A stretch of 64,000 nt of DNA from Marinobacterium iners (GCF_017310015.1 NZ_CP022297.1:496001-560000), one strand, 5' to 3'. Positions 48,885 through 60,040 are shown, numbered from the stretch's first letter. A program made the numbers and translations. The notes: generated by a model from the sequence alone, not told the origin.

Positions 48885-49187
48885 TCAGCGCAGTAAATTG
48901 GACAGTTTGGGGTTGGGGTCGCGTGAAGGTCGATACAGTAGGGCAATGTTGCCGATCTGCTGTACCAGTTCTGCTTCCACGATATCGCACAGTTCGCGCA
49001 CCAGTTGGCGCTTGATGTCGCGATCTCCAACGGAGAACTTCACCTTGATAAGTTCGTGGTCTTCAAGGGCACGATCCACTTCAAGCTGAATGTTTTCGGA
49101 CAGCCCCTTGCCGGCCACCATAACGATCGGGTTCAGGTTATGACCCAGGGTGCGGAAGTGCTTCTTTTGCTCAGGCGTCAAGCTCAT
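48885..49187 (-). CDS. yhbY: YhbY, CRM-domain RNA-binding protein
   Basis: 100 aa, a single CRS1-YhbY (CRM) domain. YhbY associates with pre-50S ribosomal particles. MSLTPEQKKHFRTLGHNLNPIVMVA (the first 25 residues) and the GKGLSE loop are the family hallmark. It is opposite in strand to greA and ftsH, as in related genomes. Confidence 0.95.
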   Translation of the reverse strand: MSLTPEQKKHFRTLGHNLNPIVMVAGKGLSENIQLEVDRALEDHELIKVKFSVGDRDIKRQLVRELCDIVEAELVQQIGNIALLYRPSRDPNPKLSNLLR

Positions 49188-49491
49188 ACTAGAATATGGT
49201 GCCTCTTGATTCGGGGATGGATCCCGTTTGATCAGATAAAGAGGTATTTTACCTGAGTCATGCCGGCCTGAGTAGCGCTTCGGTCTCGCCTGACGGTGAT
49301 GTTGCCGAGAGGGCGCTAAGGAACATTTTTCGATTTGGCGAATCGAAGGAAGTTAATAGGATTTCATGTTGCTGCCTGCTCGGAACAGGGTTTGCACGCG
49401 TAAAACGATAAACAGGTTGCAGGGCGGTACCGATTGGTTGAAAGTGGCAATCAGTATGGCCGACAGAATTGAGTGAACAGAGGGTGATCCA
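49188..49491. other. Gap between yhbY and ftsH; rlmE absent from this usual place
   Basis: 304 nt with no gene. In Escherichia coli and Pseudomonas the 23S rRNA 2'-O-methyltransferase gene rlmE (ftsJ) lies here, directly before ftsH. The stretch 49268-49318 vaguely recalls the Arg/Ser-rich 3' end of rlmE with frameshifts, but this is too weak to call a pseudogene. The gap must include promoters for yhbY and ftsH. Confidence 0.55.
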
Positions 49492-51507
49492 TTGAACGAT
49501 ATGGCAAAAAATCTGGTGTTGTGGCTGGTGATAGCAGCAGTCCTGCTCACAGTCTTCAACAATTTCAGTGCCGAGAGTGATGCCGGAAAGCTGAGTTATT
49601 CAGACTTTGTTGCTGAGGTTCAGGCTGACCGTGTATCCAAGGTCACCATCGATGGCTATACCATCATTGGGCAACGCAGTAATGGGGAGCGTTTCGAGAC
49701 CGTGCGGCCGGCTGTACAGGATCCCAAGCTTATCGATGACCTGCTGCAACATAATGTGGTGATCGAAGGCAAGCAGCCGGAGCGGCAGAGCATCTGGACC
49801 CAGTTGTTGGTCGCCTCTTTCCCGATCCTGGTGATTATTGCCGTATTCATGTTTTTCATGCGCCAGATGCAGGGCGGCGGTGGCGGCAAGGGTGGGCCCA
49901 TGTCGTTCGGCAAGTCCAAGGCACGCATGATGAGCGAAGATCAGGTCAAGACCACGTTTGATGATGTGGCGGGTGTTGAGGAAGCTAAGGAAGAGGTGAA
50001 AGAGCTTGTCGATTACCTGCGTGATCCCGGCAAGTTCCAGCGCCTGGGGGGGCATATCCCGCGCGGTGTGCTGATGGCAGGGTCTCCTGGTACCGGTAAA
50101 ACCCTGTTGGCCAAGGCAATCGCAGGTGAGGCGCGCGTACCTTTCTTCAGTATTTCCGGTTCTGACTTTGTGGAAATGTTTGTGGGTGTAGGTGCCTCGC
50201 GTGTGCGTGACATGTTCGAGCAGGCCAAAAAGCATGCCCCCTGCATCATATTCATCGATGAGATTGATGCCGTAGGTCGTCACCGTGGTGTTGGTATGGG
50301 TGGTGGCAACGATGAGCGCGAGCAGACGTTGAACCAGTTGCTGGTCGAGATGGACGGCTTTGAGGGTACCGAAGGCATTATCGTAATTGCAGCCACTAAC
50401 CGCCCCGATGTGCTTGACCCTGCGTTGTTGCGCCCCGGCCGTTTTGACCGCCAGGTGCATGTAGGTCTGCCGGATATCCGCGGTCGTGAACAGATTTTGA
50501 AAGTACATATGCGCAAGGTGCCGCTGGGTGATGACGTTAAACCTGAATTGATTGCGCGCGGTACGCCCGGCTTCTCTGGTGCTGACTTGGCCAACCTGGT
50601 CAACGAGGCAGCGTTGTTTGCAGCGCGCAACAACCGTCGTACGGTCGGCATGGAGCAATTCGAGCAGGCTAAGGACAAAATCATGATGGGTGCTGAGCGC
50701 AAATCCATGGTGATGTCCTATAAGGAGCGCCTGAATACGGCCTATCATGAGGCAGGTCATGCCATTATTGGCCGTGTAATGCCGGAGCACGATCCTGTAT
50801 ACAAAGTGTCGATCATTCCGCGTGGACGTGCGCTGGGCGTCACCATGTTCCTGCCGGAAGAGGATCGTTACAGTCACAGCCGGCAGTGGATCATTTCCCA
50901 GATCTGTTCGCTGTATGGCGGTCGTCTGGCAGAGGAGATGACGCTGGGCAAGGAGGGTGTGACCACCGGTGCCTCCAACGATATTCAGAAAGCCACTTCT
51001 CTGGCACGTAACATGGTGACTCGCTGGGGTCTGAGTGAAAATCTTGGCCCGCTGCTGTACGGTGATGAAGATGATGATCCGTTTGGTCGTGGCATGGGGC
51101 AGGGTGCCAAACCGATGTCGGAAGAAACTCAGCGTCGCATCGATGCTGAAGTGAAGACGATCATCGATGAATGCTATGCCCGCGCGAAAAAGACGCTTGA
51201 AGATAATCGCGATATTCTGGATGCCATGGCTCAGGCATTGATGAAGTACGAAACCATCGGTGCAGTGCAGCTGGATCAGTTGATGGCGCGGCAGGAGGTA
51301 ACTCCGCCGGATGGCTGGGTTGAGGCCCAGGAGCGAGCTGATCAGGCCGAGCGTGATATGGAAGAGCGCAAGACTCGTGAGCAGTCGCAGCTGGATGAGG
51401 CAAGCGACGAGGCGGATGTCGGCACAGGGGATGCAGGTGTCGATGATGACACGCAGGCTCCGAATCAGGATGATCAGGAAAGGCCGCGCCGCGAGGATGA
51501 TCGCTGA
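49492..51507 (+). CDS. ftsH: FtsH, membrane AAA+ zinc protease
   Basis: 671 aa. It degrades membrane and short-lived cytoplasmic proteins such as LpxC. Two N-terminal transmembrane helices (about 5-25 and 100-122) are followed by an AAA domain with Walker A GSPGTGKT near 197-204 and an FIDEIDAVGR Walker B. The protease HEAGH lies at 419-423. A Glu/Asp-rich C-terminal tail (last 60 residues) is likely disordered. Start TTG 49492 (MNDMAKN) fits the Escherichia coli N-terminus MSDMAKN and has AGAGGGTGA upstream; ATG 49501 is the alternative. Confidence 0.97.
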   Translation: MNDMAKNLVLWLVIAAVLLTVFNNFSAESDAGKLSYSDFVAEVQADRVSKVTIDGYTIIGQRSNGERFETVRPAVQDPKLIDDLLQHNVVIEGKQPERQSIWTQLLVASFPILVIIAVFMFFMRQMQGGGGGKGGPMSFGKSKARMMSEDQVKTTFDDVAGVEEAKEEVKELVDYLRDPGKFQRLGGHIPRGVLMAGSPGTGKTLLAKAIAGEARVPFFSISGSDFVEMFVGVGASRVRDMFEQAKKHAPCIIFIDEIDAVGRHRGVGMGGGNDEREQTLNQLLVEMDGFEGTEGIIVIAATNRPDVLDPALLRPGRFDRQVHVGLPDIRGREQILKVHMRKVPLGDDVKPELIARGTPGFSGADLANLVNEAALFAARNNRRTVGMEQFEQAKDKIMMGAERKSMVMSYKERLNTAYHEAGHAIIGRVMPEHDPVYKVSIIPRGRALGVTMFLPEEDRYSHSRQWIISQICSLYGGRLAEEMTLGKEGVTTGASNDIQKATSLARNMVTRWGLSENLGPLLYGDEDDDPFGRGMGQGAKPMSEETQRRIDAEVKTIIDECYARAKKTLEDNRDILDAMAQALMKYETIGAVQLDQLMARQEVTPPDGWVEAQERADQAERDMEERKTREQSQLDEASDEADVGTGDAGVDDDTQAPNQDDQERPRREDDR

Positions 51508-51530
51508 AGTCGGGGCTCTGGTATTATATA

Positions 51531-51558
51531 AAGGCTGGCGTGCGCGCTGGCCTTTTTT
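51531..51558 (+). terminator. Terminator between ftsH and folP
   Basis: AAGGCTGGCG-TGCG-CGCTGGCCTT, a 10-bp stem with two G-T pairs, followed by further Ts. It lies 24 nt after the ftsH stop, so folP may have a separate promoter or depend on partial readthrough. Confidence 0.75.
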
Positions 51559-51583
51559 GTTTCAGTTGCAGGATTTAACAGCT

Positions 51584-52444
51584 ATGGCGGTTTTGAAATG
51601 TGCCGGTCGCACGCTGGATCTGGCGCGGGCGCAGGTGATGGGGATTCTTAACGTCACACCCGACTCATTTTCGGATGGTGGCAGCGTCTATGAAGCACAG
51701 CATCTCTCGGTTGAACGCGCGCTACAGAAAGCTGCGCAGATGGTAAATCAGGGCGCAACCCTGATCGATATCGGGGGTGAATCAACTCGTCCCGGCGCTG
51801 AACCGGTACCGGTTCAGGAAGAGCTGGAAAGAGTCGTACCGGTGGTGGAGAGGCTGTCACGCGAGTTGGATGTGGTGCTCTCAGTCGATACCAGTGCGCC
51901 TGAAGTGATGCAGGCTGCCGCAAGTGCCGGTGCGCATCTGCTCAATGATGTGCGTTCGTTCTCGCGACCGGGGGCTTTTGAGGTGGCAGTTGCGTCTGAT
52001 CTGGCACTCTGCGTCATGCACATGCAGGGCAGCAGCCCGGCTACCATGCAGCTGAGGCCACATTATCGTGATGTGACGGAGGAAGTGGAGCATTTTTTAC
52101 AGTTTCAGCTCCAGCGTTGTCGAGAGGCAGGCATCTCGGATGATCGGATAGTGCTGGACCCCGGATTTGGTTTTGGTAAGACACTTGAGCATAATCTTGA
52201 GCTGTTGAATCGGATGCAGCGACTGCAGGCGCTCGGTGCACCGCTTTTGGTGGGGACCTCCCGTAAATCGATGGTAGGGCAGGCACTTGGCAGGCCGGTG
52301 GATCAGCGTCTCTACGGCAGTCTGGCTACTGTCGCACTGGCGGTTGGCAAGGGGGCAAAAATTATCCGCGTTCATGATGTGGCGCCTACGGTAGATGTGG
52401 TGCGAATGACCGAAGCGGTTCTTAACGAAACGGCAGGAGTGTGA
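51584..52444 (+). CDS. folP: FolP, dihydropteroate synthase
   Basis: 286 aa TIM-barrel enzyme that joins p-aminobenzoate to the pterin in folate synthesis; it is the sulfonamide target. MGILNVTPDSFSDGG (about 18-32) and DIGGESTRPGAEPV (about 61-74) are the two DHPS signatures. ATG 51584 gives the family N-terminus; the longer frame runs back into ftsH and is not coding. It ends 3 nt before glmM. Confidence 0.97.
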   Translation: MAVLKCAGRTLDLARAQVMGILNVTPDSFSDGGSVYEAQHLSVERALQKAAQMVNQGATLIDIGGESTRPGAEPVPVQEELERVVPVVERLSRELDVVLSVDTSAPEVMQAAASAGAHLLNDVRSFSRPGAFEVAVASDLALCVMHMQGSSPATMQLRPHYRDVTEEVEHFLQFQLQRCREAGISDDRIVLDPGFGFGKTLEHNLELLNRMQRLQALGAPLLVGTSRKSMVGQALGRPVDQRLYGSLATVALAVGKGAKIIRVHDVAPTVDVVRMTEAVLNETAGV

Positions 52445-52447
52445 CCG

Positions 52448-53800
52448 GTGAGCAGGAAGTATTTTGGAACCGATGGTATTCGTGGTGAGGTAGGCCAGTT
52501 CCCGATCACGCCTGATTTTGTTCTCAAACTGGGTTGGGCGGCGGGCTGTGTTTTTGCCCGTGAAGGGCGAAGCAAAATCCTGATTGGGAAGGATACGCGT
52601 ATTTCAGGTTACATGTTCGAGTCTGCACTTGAGGCCGGGTTGTCAGCGGCGGGGGTGGATGTGCTGCTCACCGGTCCCATGCCTACACCTGCGATTGCCT
52701 ACCTCACCCGAACTTTCAGGGCAAACGCCGGAATTGTGATCAGTGCCTCGCACAATGTCTATTCCGATAACGGCATCAAGTTCTTTTCCGGCGATGGCAC
52801 CAAACTGCCGGACAGCATTGAGCGTGCGATTGAGGCACAAATGGATCTGTCCATGACGACAGTGCCGTCCGTCGACTTGGGCAAGGTTCGTCGTGTTGAT
52901 GATGCGGCAGGGCGCTACATAGAATTCTGTAAAGGGACTGTCAGCGGCAACCTGAATCTCAGGGGGCTCAAAATCATTCTCGATTGTGCCAATGGCGCGA
53001 CCTATCACGTGGCACCAAAAGTGCTGGCGGAGCTTGGTGCCGAGGTGATTGAGATTGCGTCTTCGCCTGACGGGGTCAATATCAATGAAGCCTGTGGTGC
53101 TACCGACACGACACGGCTGCAAAAAGTGGTGATGGCCGAAGAGGCTGACTTGGGTGTGGCACTGGATGGTGATGGTGACCGCCTGATGCTGGTGGATCAT
53201 CGCGGTGAGCTGGTTGATGGTGATGAAATTCTGTTTATTATCACGCGGAGCCTGCTGCAGCAACAGGCTTTGAGTGGGGGTGTGGTTGGCACACTGATGT
53301 CGAATTTTGGTCTGGAGCAGGCGCTCGCGCAGCTGGATGTGCCTTTTGTCAGAGCCAAGGTCGGTGATCGCTACGTGATCGAGCAGATGCAGCAGCATGG
53401 CTGGGTCCTCGGTGGTGAAAGCTCGGGCCATATCGTGTGCGGCAACCTGACCACTACTGGCGATGGACTGGTTGCGGCGCTTCAGGTTCTGAAAGCGATA
53501 CAGGAACACGGCCAGTCTCTGCATGAATTAAAGGCCGGTATGCACAAAATGCCGCAAGTCATGATCAATGTTTCCATGCCGGGTCGGCCTGACCTGAGTC
53601 AGGTCGCGCCGGTGCAGGAGGCTGTAGCAGCCACTGAGTTCGAGCTGGGCAGTCGTGGGCGTGTACTGCTGCGCCCATCGGGTACCGAGCCGGTGGTGAG
53701 GGTTATGGTTGAAGGTGAGGATGGTGCTGAAGTGAAGCGCCTCTGTCAGGAACTGGCCACAAGGGTAGAAAAAGAACTGGCGGTACTTGCCAGCCAGTGA
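52448..53800 (+). CDS. glmM: GlmM, phosphoglucosamine mutase
   Basis: 450 aa. It converts glucosamine-6-phosphate to glucosamine-1-phosphate for peptidoglycan and LPS. The phosphoserine loop ISASHNVYSDNG (about 98-109) has Val where nearly all relatives have Pro (SASHNP). The metal site DGDGDR and the phosphate-binding RPSGTEPVVRVM near the C-terminus are intact. GTG start 52448 has AGGAG upstream. It is the last gene of the ftsH-folP-glmM run; fleQ follows, where tpiA and secG are common in relatives. Confidence 0.96.
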   Translation: MSRKYFGTDGIRGEVGQFPITPDFVLKLGWAAGCVFAREGRSKILIGKDTRISGYMFESALEAGLSAAGVDVLLTGPMPTPAIAYLTRTFRANAGIVISASHNVYSDNGIKFFSGDGTKLPDSIERAIEAQMDLSMTTVPSVDLGKVRRVDDAAGRYIEFCKGTVSGNLNLRGLKIILDCANGATYHVAPKVLAELGAEVIEIASSPDGVNINEACGATDTTRLQKVVMAEEADLGVALDGDGDRLMLVDHRGELVDGDEILFIITRSLLQQQALSGGVVGTLMSNFGLEQALAQLDVPFVRAKVGDRYVIEQMQQHGWVLGGESSGHIVCGNLTTTGDGLVAALQVLKAIQEHGQSLHELKAGMHKMPQVMINVSMPGRPDLSQVAPVQEAVAATEFELGSRGRVLLRPSGTEPVVRVMVEGEDGAEVKRLCQELATRVEKELAVLASQ

Positions 53801-53858
53801 TGAGCTAACGCGGAGGTAATTAGAAGCTGTCATCCTTTTTACCTGCTTCGTCAATCTA

Positions 53859-53886
53859 TTGACATCCTCTCTCTATTCGGTAGATT
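53859..53886 (+). promoter_or_regulatory. Sigma-70 promoter of fleQ
   Basis: TTGACA (53859-53864), a 16-nt spacer, TAGATT (53881-53886). The predicted start of transcription falls inside the palindrome at 53884-53903. It is 31 nt before the fleQ ATG. Confidence 0.7.
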
Positions 53887-53903
53887 GTCAGAATCCTGAC
53901 AAT
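53884..53903. promoter_or_regulatory. FleQ-box-like palindrome over the fleQ promoter
   Basis: ATTGTCAG-AATC-CTGACAAT is a perfect 8-bp dyad. Its core GTCA-N6-TGAC (53887-53900) has the layout of the FleQ box (GTCA-N6-TGAC) described in Pseudomonas. It overlaps the -10 box and the predicted transcription start, a position suited to repression. FleQ autorepression here is inference. Confidence 0.7.
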
Positions 53904-53917
53904 GCCCGGACACCCCC

Positions 53918-55375
53918 ATGAGCATAACCAACAGTGGAGTTTCTGACCAGCCTCCTTTCCAGGCTCTGATCATCGATGACGATGCTGACAGGCGTGAGAC
54001 CTTGCGTGCCTGTTTGCAGTTTATCGAGCTTGAGTGTCATGTTTTTGACTTTGTAAGCTGGCTACAGCAGAGCAGGGCATTTGCGCTGGACTCGGTGGGG
54101 GTAGTGTTGATTGGTGAGAGCAGTCTGCCAATTGCGCTGAATAAGCTGGTCGCCGAGCTGGATCGGGGGCCGGTTATCCCTAAGCTGTTGACCTGTGACT
54201 GGCCGGAGCTGGATCAGGCTGCATTTGCGCAGTCCGGTATTCTGGGTGTGCTGGCGCAGCCTTATCGTTATCCACAGTTACTGGATTGGCTGCATCAATG
54301 TGCCCTTCTGCGTGAGCGTGGCATAACTGAGCCGCGTGCACTGCCGGATATGCCGGGTTTTGTCGGCCAGAGTGCGCCCATTCGCGAAATCCGGCACCTT
54401 ATTGCTCAGGTGGCACCACGTGATATCAGTGTCCTGATTACCGGTGAGTCCGGTACCGGCAAGGAGGTGGTGGCGCGTTGCCTGCATGAGCATTCGCCGC
54501 GCCGTGACGGGCCTTTTGTGCCGGTCAACTGTGGCGCCATTCCATCCGAGCTGCTCGAAAGTGAGCTGTTCGGTCATGAGAAAGGGGCGTTTACCGGTGC
54601 TATCTCCAGCCGACCCGGTCGGTTTGAGCTGGCCAACGGCGGTACGCTGTTTCTGGACGAAATCGGTGACATGCCGCTGCCGATGCAGGTCAAGCTGCTG
54701 CGTGTGTTGCAGGAGAGGCAGTTTGAGCGGGTGGGGGGCAGCAAAACACTGGAAGTGGATGTGCGCATCGTTACCGCGACCCACAAGAACCTGGAGCTGA
54801 TGATTCAGGATGGGCAGTTCCGCGAAGATCTGTATTACCGCCTCAATGTATTCCCCATCGAAATGCCGGCACTGCGCGACCGACTGGAGGATCTGCCACT
54901 GCTGATCAATAATCTGAGTCAGCAATTGGATGAGACCGGCTCCGGCCGGCTGCAGTTCCATCCGGCCGCGCTGGAGTCCCTGCGCCTGCACCCTTGGCCG
55001 GGCAACGTAAGGGAGCTGGCCAATCTGGTTGAACGGCTCAGTATCATTCACCCTGGTGGTGTGATCGGGGTGTCGGAGCTGCCGCCCAAATTTCGCCATA
55101 TTGAAGAGCCGGACCCAGAACGTTATGCACGACCTGAGCTGCCGCTGCAGGTCGATACAGAGCAACCTGTCGTATCCGCCGAAGTTGCCGCTGTTGAGGC
55201 ACTGCCTGCCGAGGGGGTTGATCTCAAGGCCTGGCTGGAATCCCATGAGCAACGCTTGATCCATCAGGCACTTGATGCGACCGATCAGGTAGTATCGAAA
55301 GCGGCGCGCCTGCTGCAGATTCGGCGTACCACACTGGTGGAAAAAATGCGCAAATACGGGATTGAACGCCAGTGA
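53918..55375 (+). CDS. fleQ: FleQ, flagellar master regulator (sigma-54 activator)
   Basis: 485 aa. The N-terminal receiver-like domain (about 14-130) keeps the fold (LIIDDDADRR) but has no Asp at the phosphorylation position (LIGESS), as in FleQ/FlrA, which bind c-di-GMP rather than being phosphorylated. The AAA+ domain (about 148-385) has Walker A GESGTGKE near 176-183 and the sigma-54 contact GAFTGA near 224-229. A C-terminal Fis helix-turn-helix is near 450-485. It is first of fleQ-fleS-fleR. Its stop overlaps the fleS start. Confidence 0.95.
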   Translation: MSITNSGVSDQPPFQALIIDDDADRRETLRACLQFIELECHVFDFVSWLQQSRAFALDSVGVVLIGESSLPIALNKLVAELDRGPVIPKLLTCDWPELDQAAFAQSGILGVLAQPYRYPQLLDWLHQCALLRERGITEPRALPDMPGFVGQSAPIREIRHLIAQVAPRDISVLITGESGTGKEVVARCLHEHSPRRDGPFVPVNCGAIPSELLESELFGHEKGAFTGAISSRPGRFELANGGTLFLDEIGDMPLPMQVKLLRVLQERQFERVGGSKTLEVDVRIVTATHKNLELMIQDGQFREDLYYRLNVFPIEMPALRDRLEDLPLLINNLSQQLDETGSGRLQFHPAALESLRLHPWPGNVRELANLVERLSIIHPGGVIGVSELPPKFRHIEEPDPERYARPELPLQVDTEQPVVSAEVAAVEALPAEGVDLKAWLESHEQRLIHQALDATDQVVSKAARLLQIRRTTLVEKMRKYGIERQ

Positions 55376-56442
55376 CTGAACACCAACAGCTGCAACAACG
55401 GATCGCCGAACTTGAACGTCAGGTGTCTGCACTTCAGGCCGACAGGGTGGCCCTTGAGCGCCTGCGCCGCCTGATTGATCGCATGCCCGGCGGAGTGCTG
55501 GTTATCGGTCAAACCGGACGTATTATCGAATTCAACCCGGCTGCGGTGCTGTTGCTGGGGATAGAGTTGGCCAATAAAACCTGGCTGGAGGTGATCAATC
55601 AGTGTTTTGCACCGAGGCCAGACGATGGCCATGAGGTATCGCTGAAGAACGGCCGCCGTGTAAGTCTGTCGACACAGGCATTGGATGGCGAACCGGGCCA
55701 GCTGGTGTTTATCACCGACCAGACCCACACCCGTACGCTGCAGGAGCAGCTGCACCATTACCAGCGGCTGTCGGAAATGGGACGGATGATGGCCTCGCTG
55801 GCGCATCAAGTGCGCACACCGCTGTCGGCGGCACTGCTCTACGCCAGCCACTTGATGGCACCGCAGCTGGATGATGACAAGCGGATCCGCTTTGCCGGCA
55901 AGGTTAAATCGCGCCTGACTCACCTGGAGCAGCAGGTGCGTGACATGTTGATCTTCGCCCGCGGTGAAACCCGATTGGAAGACCGTGTTGATGGCCGTAC
56001 CTTGATGGCAAGGTTGGAAGACTTGCTGGATCAGCCTTTGAGCCAGCACGATGCAGATTGTGATTGCATCAACGAAGCACCTGATGCGGTGATCCAGTGC
56101 AATCTCGAAGCCCTGCTTGGGGCAGTGCTCAATCTGGTTAACAACGCCCTGCAGGCCTGCGAAGAGGGCTCTGAGCTCACGCTGCGTCTGGCCCAAGAGG
56201 GAGACAGACTACTGCTTGAAGTGATTGATGCTGGCCCGGGCATGGATGCCGCTACACTGAAGCGGGCGCAGGAGCCCTTCTACACTACCAAATCACATGG
56301 CACGGGGCTTGGCCTTGCCATCGCTCAGGTGATGGCAAGAGCGCATCATGGCGAGTTTGCTTTGGCTTCGACACCGGGTGTCGGCACCCGTGCGAGCTTC
56401 CGTCTGCCCCTGATCAATTCCACCGCACAGGAGTCGGCATGA
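55372..56442 (+). CDS. fleS: FleS, sensor histidine kinase
   Basis: 356 aa soluble kinase with no transmembrane segment. A coiled-coil start is followed by a PAS domain (about 28-120), then the HisKA dimerisation domain with His145 in LAHQVRTPLS. A HATPase domain (about 235-350) has NNALQAC and GTGLGLAIA. It phosphorylates FleR in the Pseudomonas scheme. It starts with GTG overlapping the fleQ stop (GTGA) and ends overlapping fleR (ATGA). Confidence 0.94.
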   Translation: MTEHQQLQQRIAELERQVSALQADRVALERLRRLIDRMPGGVLVIGQTGRIIEFNPAAVLLLGIELANKTWLEVINQCFAPRPDDGHEVSLKNGRRVSLSTQALDGEPGQLVFITDQTHTRTLQEQLHHYQRLSEMGRMMASLAHQVRTPLSAALLYASHLMAPQLDDDKRIRFAGKVKSRLTHLEQQVRDMLIFARGETRLEDRVDGRTLMARLEDLLDQPLSQHDADCDCINEAPDAVIQCNLEALLGAVLNLVNNALQACEEGSELTLRLAQEGDRLLLEVIDAGPGMDAATLKRAQEPFYTTKSHGTGLGLAIAQVMARAHHGEFALASTPGVGTRASFRLPLINSTAQESA

Positions 56443-57839
56443 GTGTAAAAGTCTTGATTGTTGAGGATGATATCGACCTGCGCGAGGCGATTACCGATAC
56501 ACTGGCACTGGCGGATATCCACTATCTGGAAGCCGGCAGTGGTGAGGACGCGCTGGCGTTGCTGAAGCGGGACAGTGTGGATATGGTGATCTCTGATGTG
56601 AACATGCCCGGTATGGACGGCCATCAACTGCTGGCCCATCTGAAGCAGCAGACCCCCTCATTGCCGGTGGCCCTTATTACCGCCTATGGTCAGGTGGAGC
56701 GGGCGGTGGACGCGATCCGCAACGGCGCCGCTGACTACCTGATGAAACCCTTTGAGCCGCAACAGCTGATTGATCTTATCCGCACCCATGCGCAGGGCCT
56801 GCTGACGGCGCAGTACGACGAACCCGTGGCTGAAGCTCCGGGCAGTCGCCAGTTGCTGCAGCTGGCGCAACGGGTGGCCGCAACCGACTCTACCGTACTG
56901 ATCACCGGTGAGTCCGGTACCGGCAAGGAGGTGCTGGCACGATATATCCACAATCACTCGCCCCGTGCCGACAAGCCGTTTATCGCCATCAACTGCGCCG
57001 CCATTCCCGAGAGCATGCTGGAAGCAACTCTGTTCGGCCATGAAAAGGGCGCTTTCACCGGTGCCATCAGCAGCCAGCCCGGCAAGTTTGAACAGGCCAA
57101 CGGCGGTACGCTGCTGTTGGATGAGATCAGCGAAATGGATCTGGGGCTGCAGGCCAAGCTGTTGCGAGTGTTGCAGGAGCAGGAGGTGGAGCGTATTGGT
57201 GGGCGCAAGGTAATCCCGCTGGATGTGCGCCTGCTGGCCACCAGTAACCGCCAGCTGGAAAAGACCGTGGCGGAGGGAAAGTTCCGTGAGGATCTCTACT
57301 ACCGTCTGAACGTGTTCCCGCTGCAGTGGCAGCCGCTGCGTGAACGACCGGAAGATATCCGCCCGCTGGCCGAGCGCCTGCTCAAACATCACTGCCGCAA
57401 GATGGGTCGCAACCTGGCATCGCTGGACCCGACCGCCGCCAGCAGTTTGTGCGAGCATCACTGGCCGGGCAATGTGCGTGAGCTGGATAATGTAATCCAG
57501 CGTGCGCTGATTCTTCAGGCCGGCAACCGGATTACGGCCGCTGATCTGCATCTGGGAAGTGCTGCAATACCGTTGCGTAATGGGGCTGCACAGCCAGCCC
57601 CGTCAGACAGTTTGCCCGCGGAGACAGACGAGCCTGAAATGGACCTGGCCGAGGGCTTGTTGGGCAAAGACCTGAAACAGCATGAGTATCAACTGATCGT
57701 AGAGGCCCTGCGCGCCACCTCAGGCAGCCGAAAGGATGCTGCTGAAAAATTGGGCATCAGTCCACGCACGCTGCGATACAAGCTGGCGCGAATGCGAGAA
57801 GAGGGAATTGATCTGGAGTCATTGCTGTCAGGTAAGTAA
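56439..57839 (+). CDS. fleR: FleR, sigma-54-dependent response regulator
   Basis: 466 aa. The receiver domain (about 4-118) has phosphoacceptor Asp53 in VISDVNMPGMDG. The AAA+ domain (about 135-375) has GESGTGKE and GAFTGA, and a Fis-type helix-turn-helix ends the protein (LGISPRTLRYKLARMREEG). In Pseudomonas FleR activates the hook and rod promoters; the perfect sigma-54 promoters before flgB and flgF in this window are likely targets. fliE, which follows fleR in Pseudomonas, is not here; acs is. Confidence 0.95.
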   Translation: MSVKVLIVEDDIDLREAITDTLALADIHYLEAGSGEDALALLKRDSVDMVISDVNMPGMDGHQLLAHLKQQTPSLPVALITAYGQVERAVDAIRNGAADYLMKPFEPQQLIDLIRTHAQGLLTAQYDEPVAEAPGSRQLLQLAQRVAATDSTVLITGESGTGKEVLARYIHNHSPRADKPFIAINCAAIPESMLEATLFGHEKGAFTGAISSQPGKFEQANGGTLLLDEISEMDLGLQAKLLRVLQEQEVERIGGRKVIPLDVRLLATSNRQLEKTVAEGKFREDLYYRLNVFPLQWQPLRERPEDIRPLAERLLKHHCRKMGRNLASLDPTAASSLCEHHWPGNVRELDNVIQRALILQAGNRITAADLHLGSAAIPLRNGAAQPAPSDSLPAETDEPEMDLAEGLLGKDLKQHEYQLIVEALRATSGSRKDAAEKLGISPRTLRYKLARMREEGIDLESLLSGK

Positions 57840-58024
57840 GTGCACGCTTACTGTGTAGTATATGACTTTTGTCGGTATCCGAGTAGACCAATGTCTAATT
57901 CAGGGGACCCGAGTGGCTTCGGTATAACCTCTCATTAATCAACTCGATCGCGCCGACAATAGCGACTATAAATAAGTGCGGCGTTCCACGTTATAAAAAC
58001 AAAACGCAAGCTAAGGGCATCACG

Positions 58025-59980
<1,956 letters not shown>

Positions 59981-60010
59981 TCAACGCCCGGCAGGGTAAC
60001 AGCCATTGAA

Positions 60011-60040
60011 ACGCCCGCCGCTCACCCGGCGGGCGTTTTT
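60011..60040 (+). terminator. Intrinsic terminator after acs
   Basis: ACGCCCGCCG-CTCACC-CGGCGGGCGT, a perfect 10-bp stem, followed by TTTT. Confidence 0.93.

Noticed and set aside
49268..49318. Possible remnant of the rlmE 3' end
   Set aside because: Resemblance needs several frameshifts and is too short to support a pseudogene call; noted only in the gap entry.
49600..50877. 425-codon minus-strand frame opposite ftsH
   Set aside because: Antisense shadow of ftsH with no recognisable domain.
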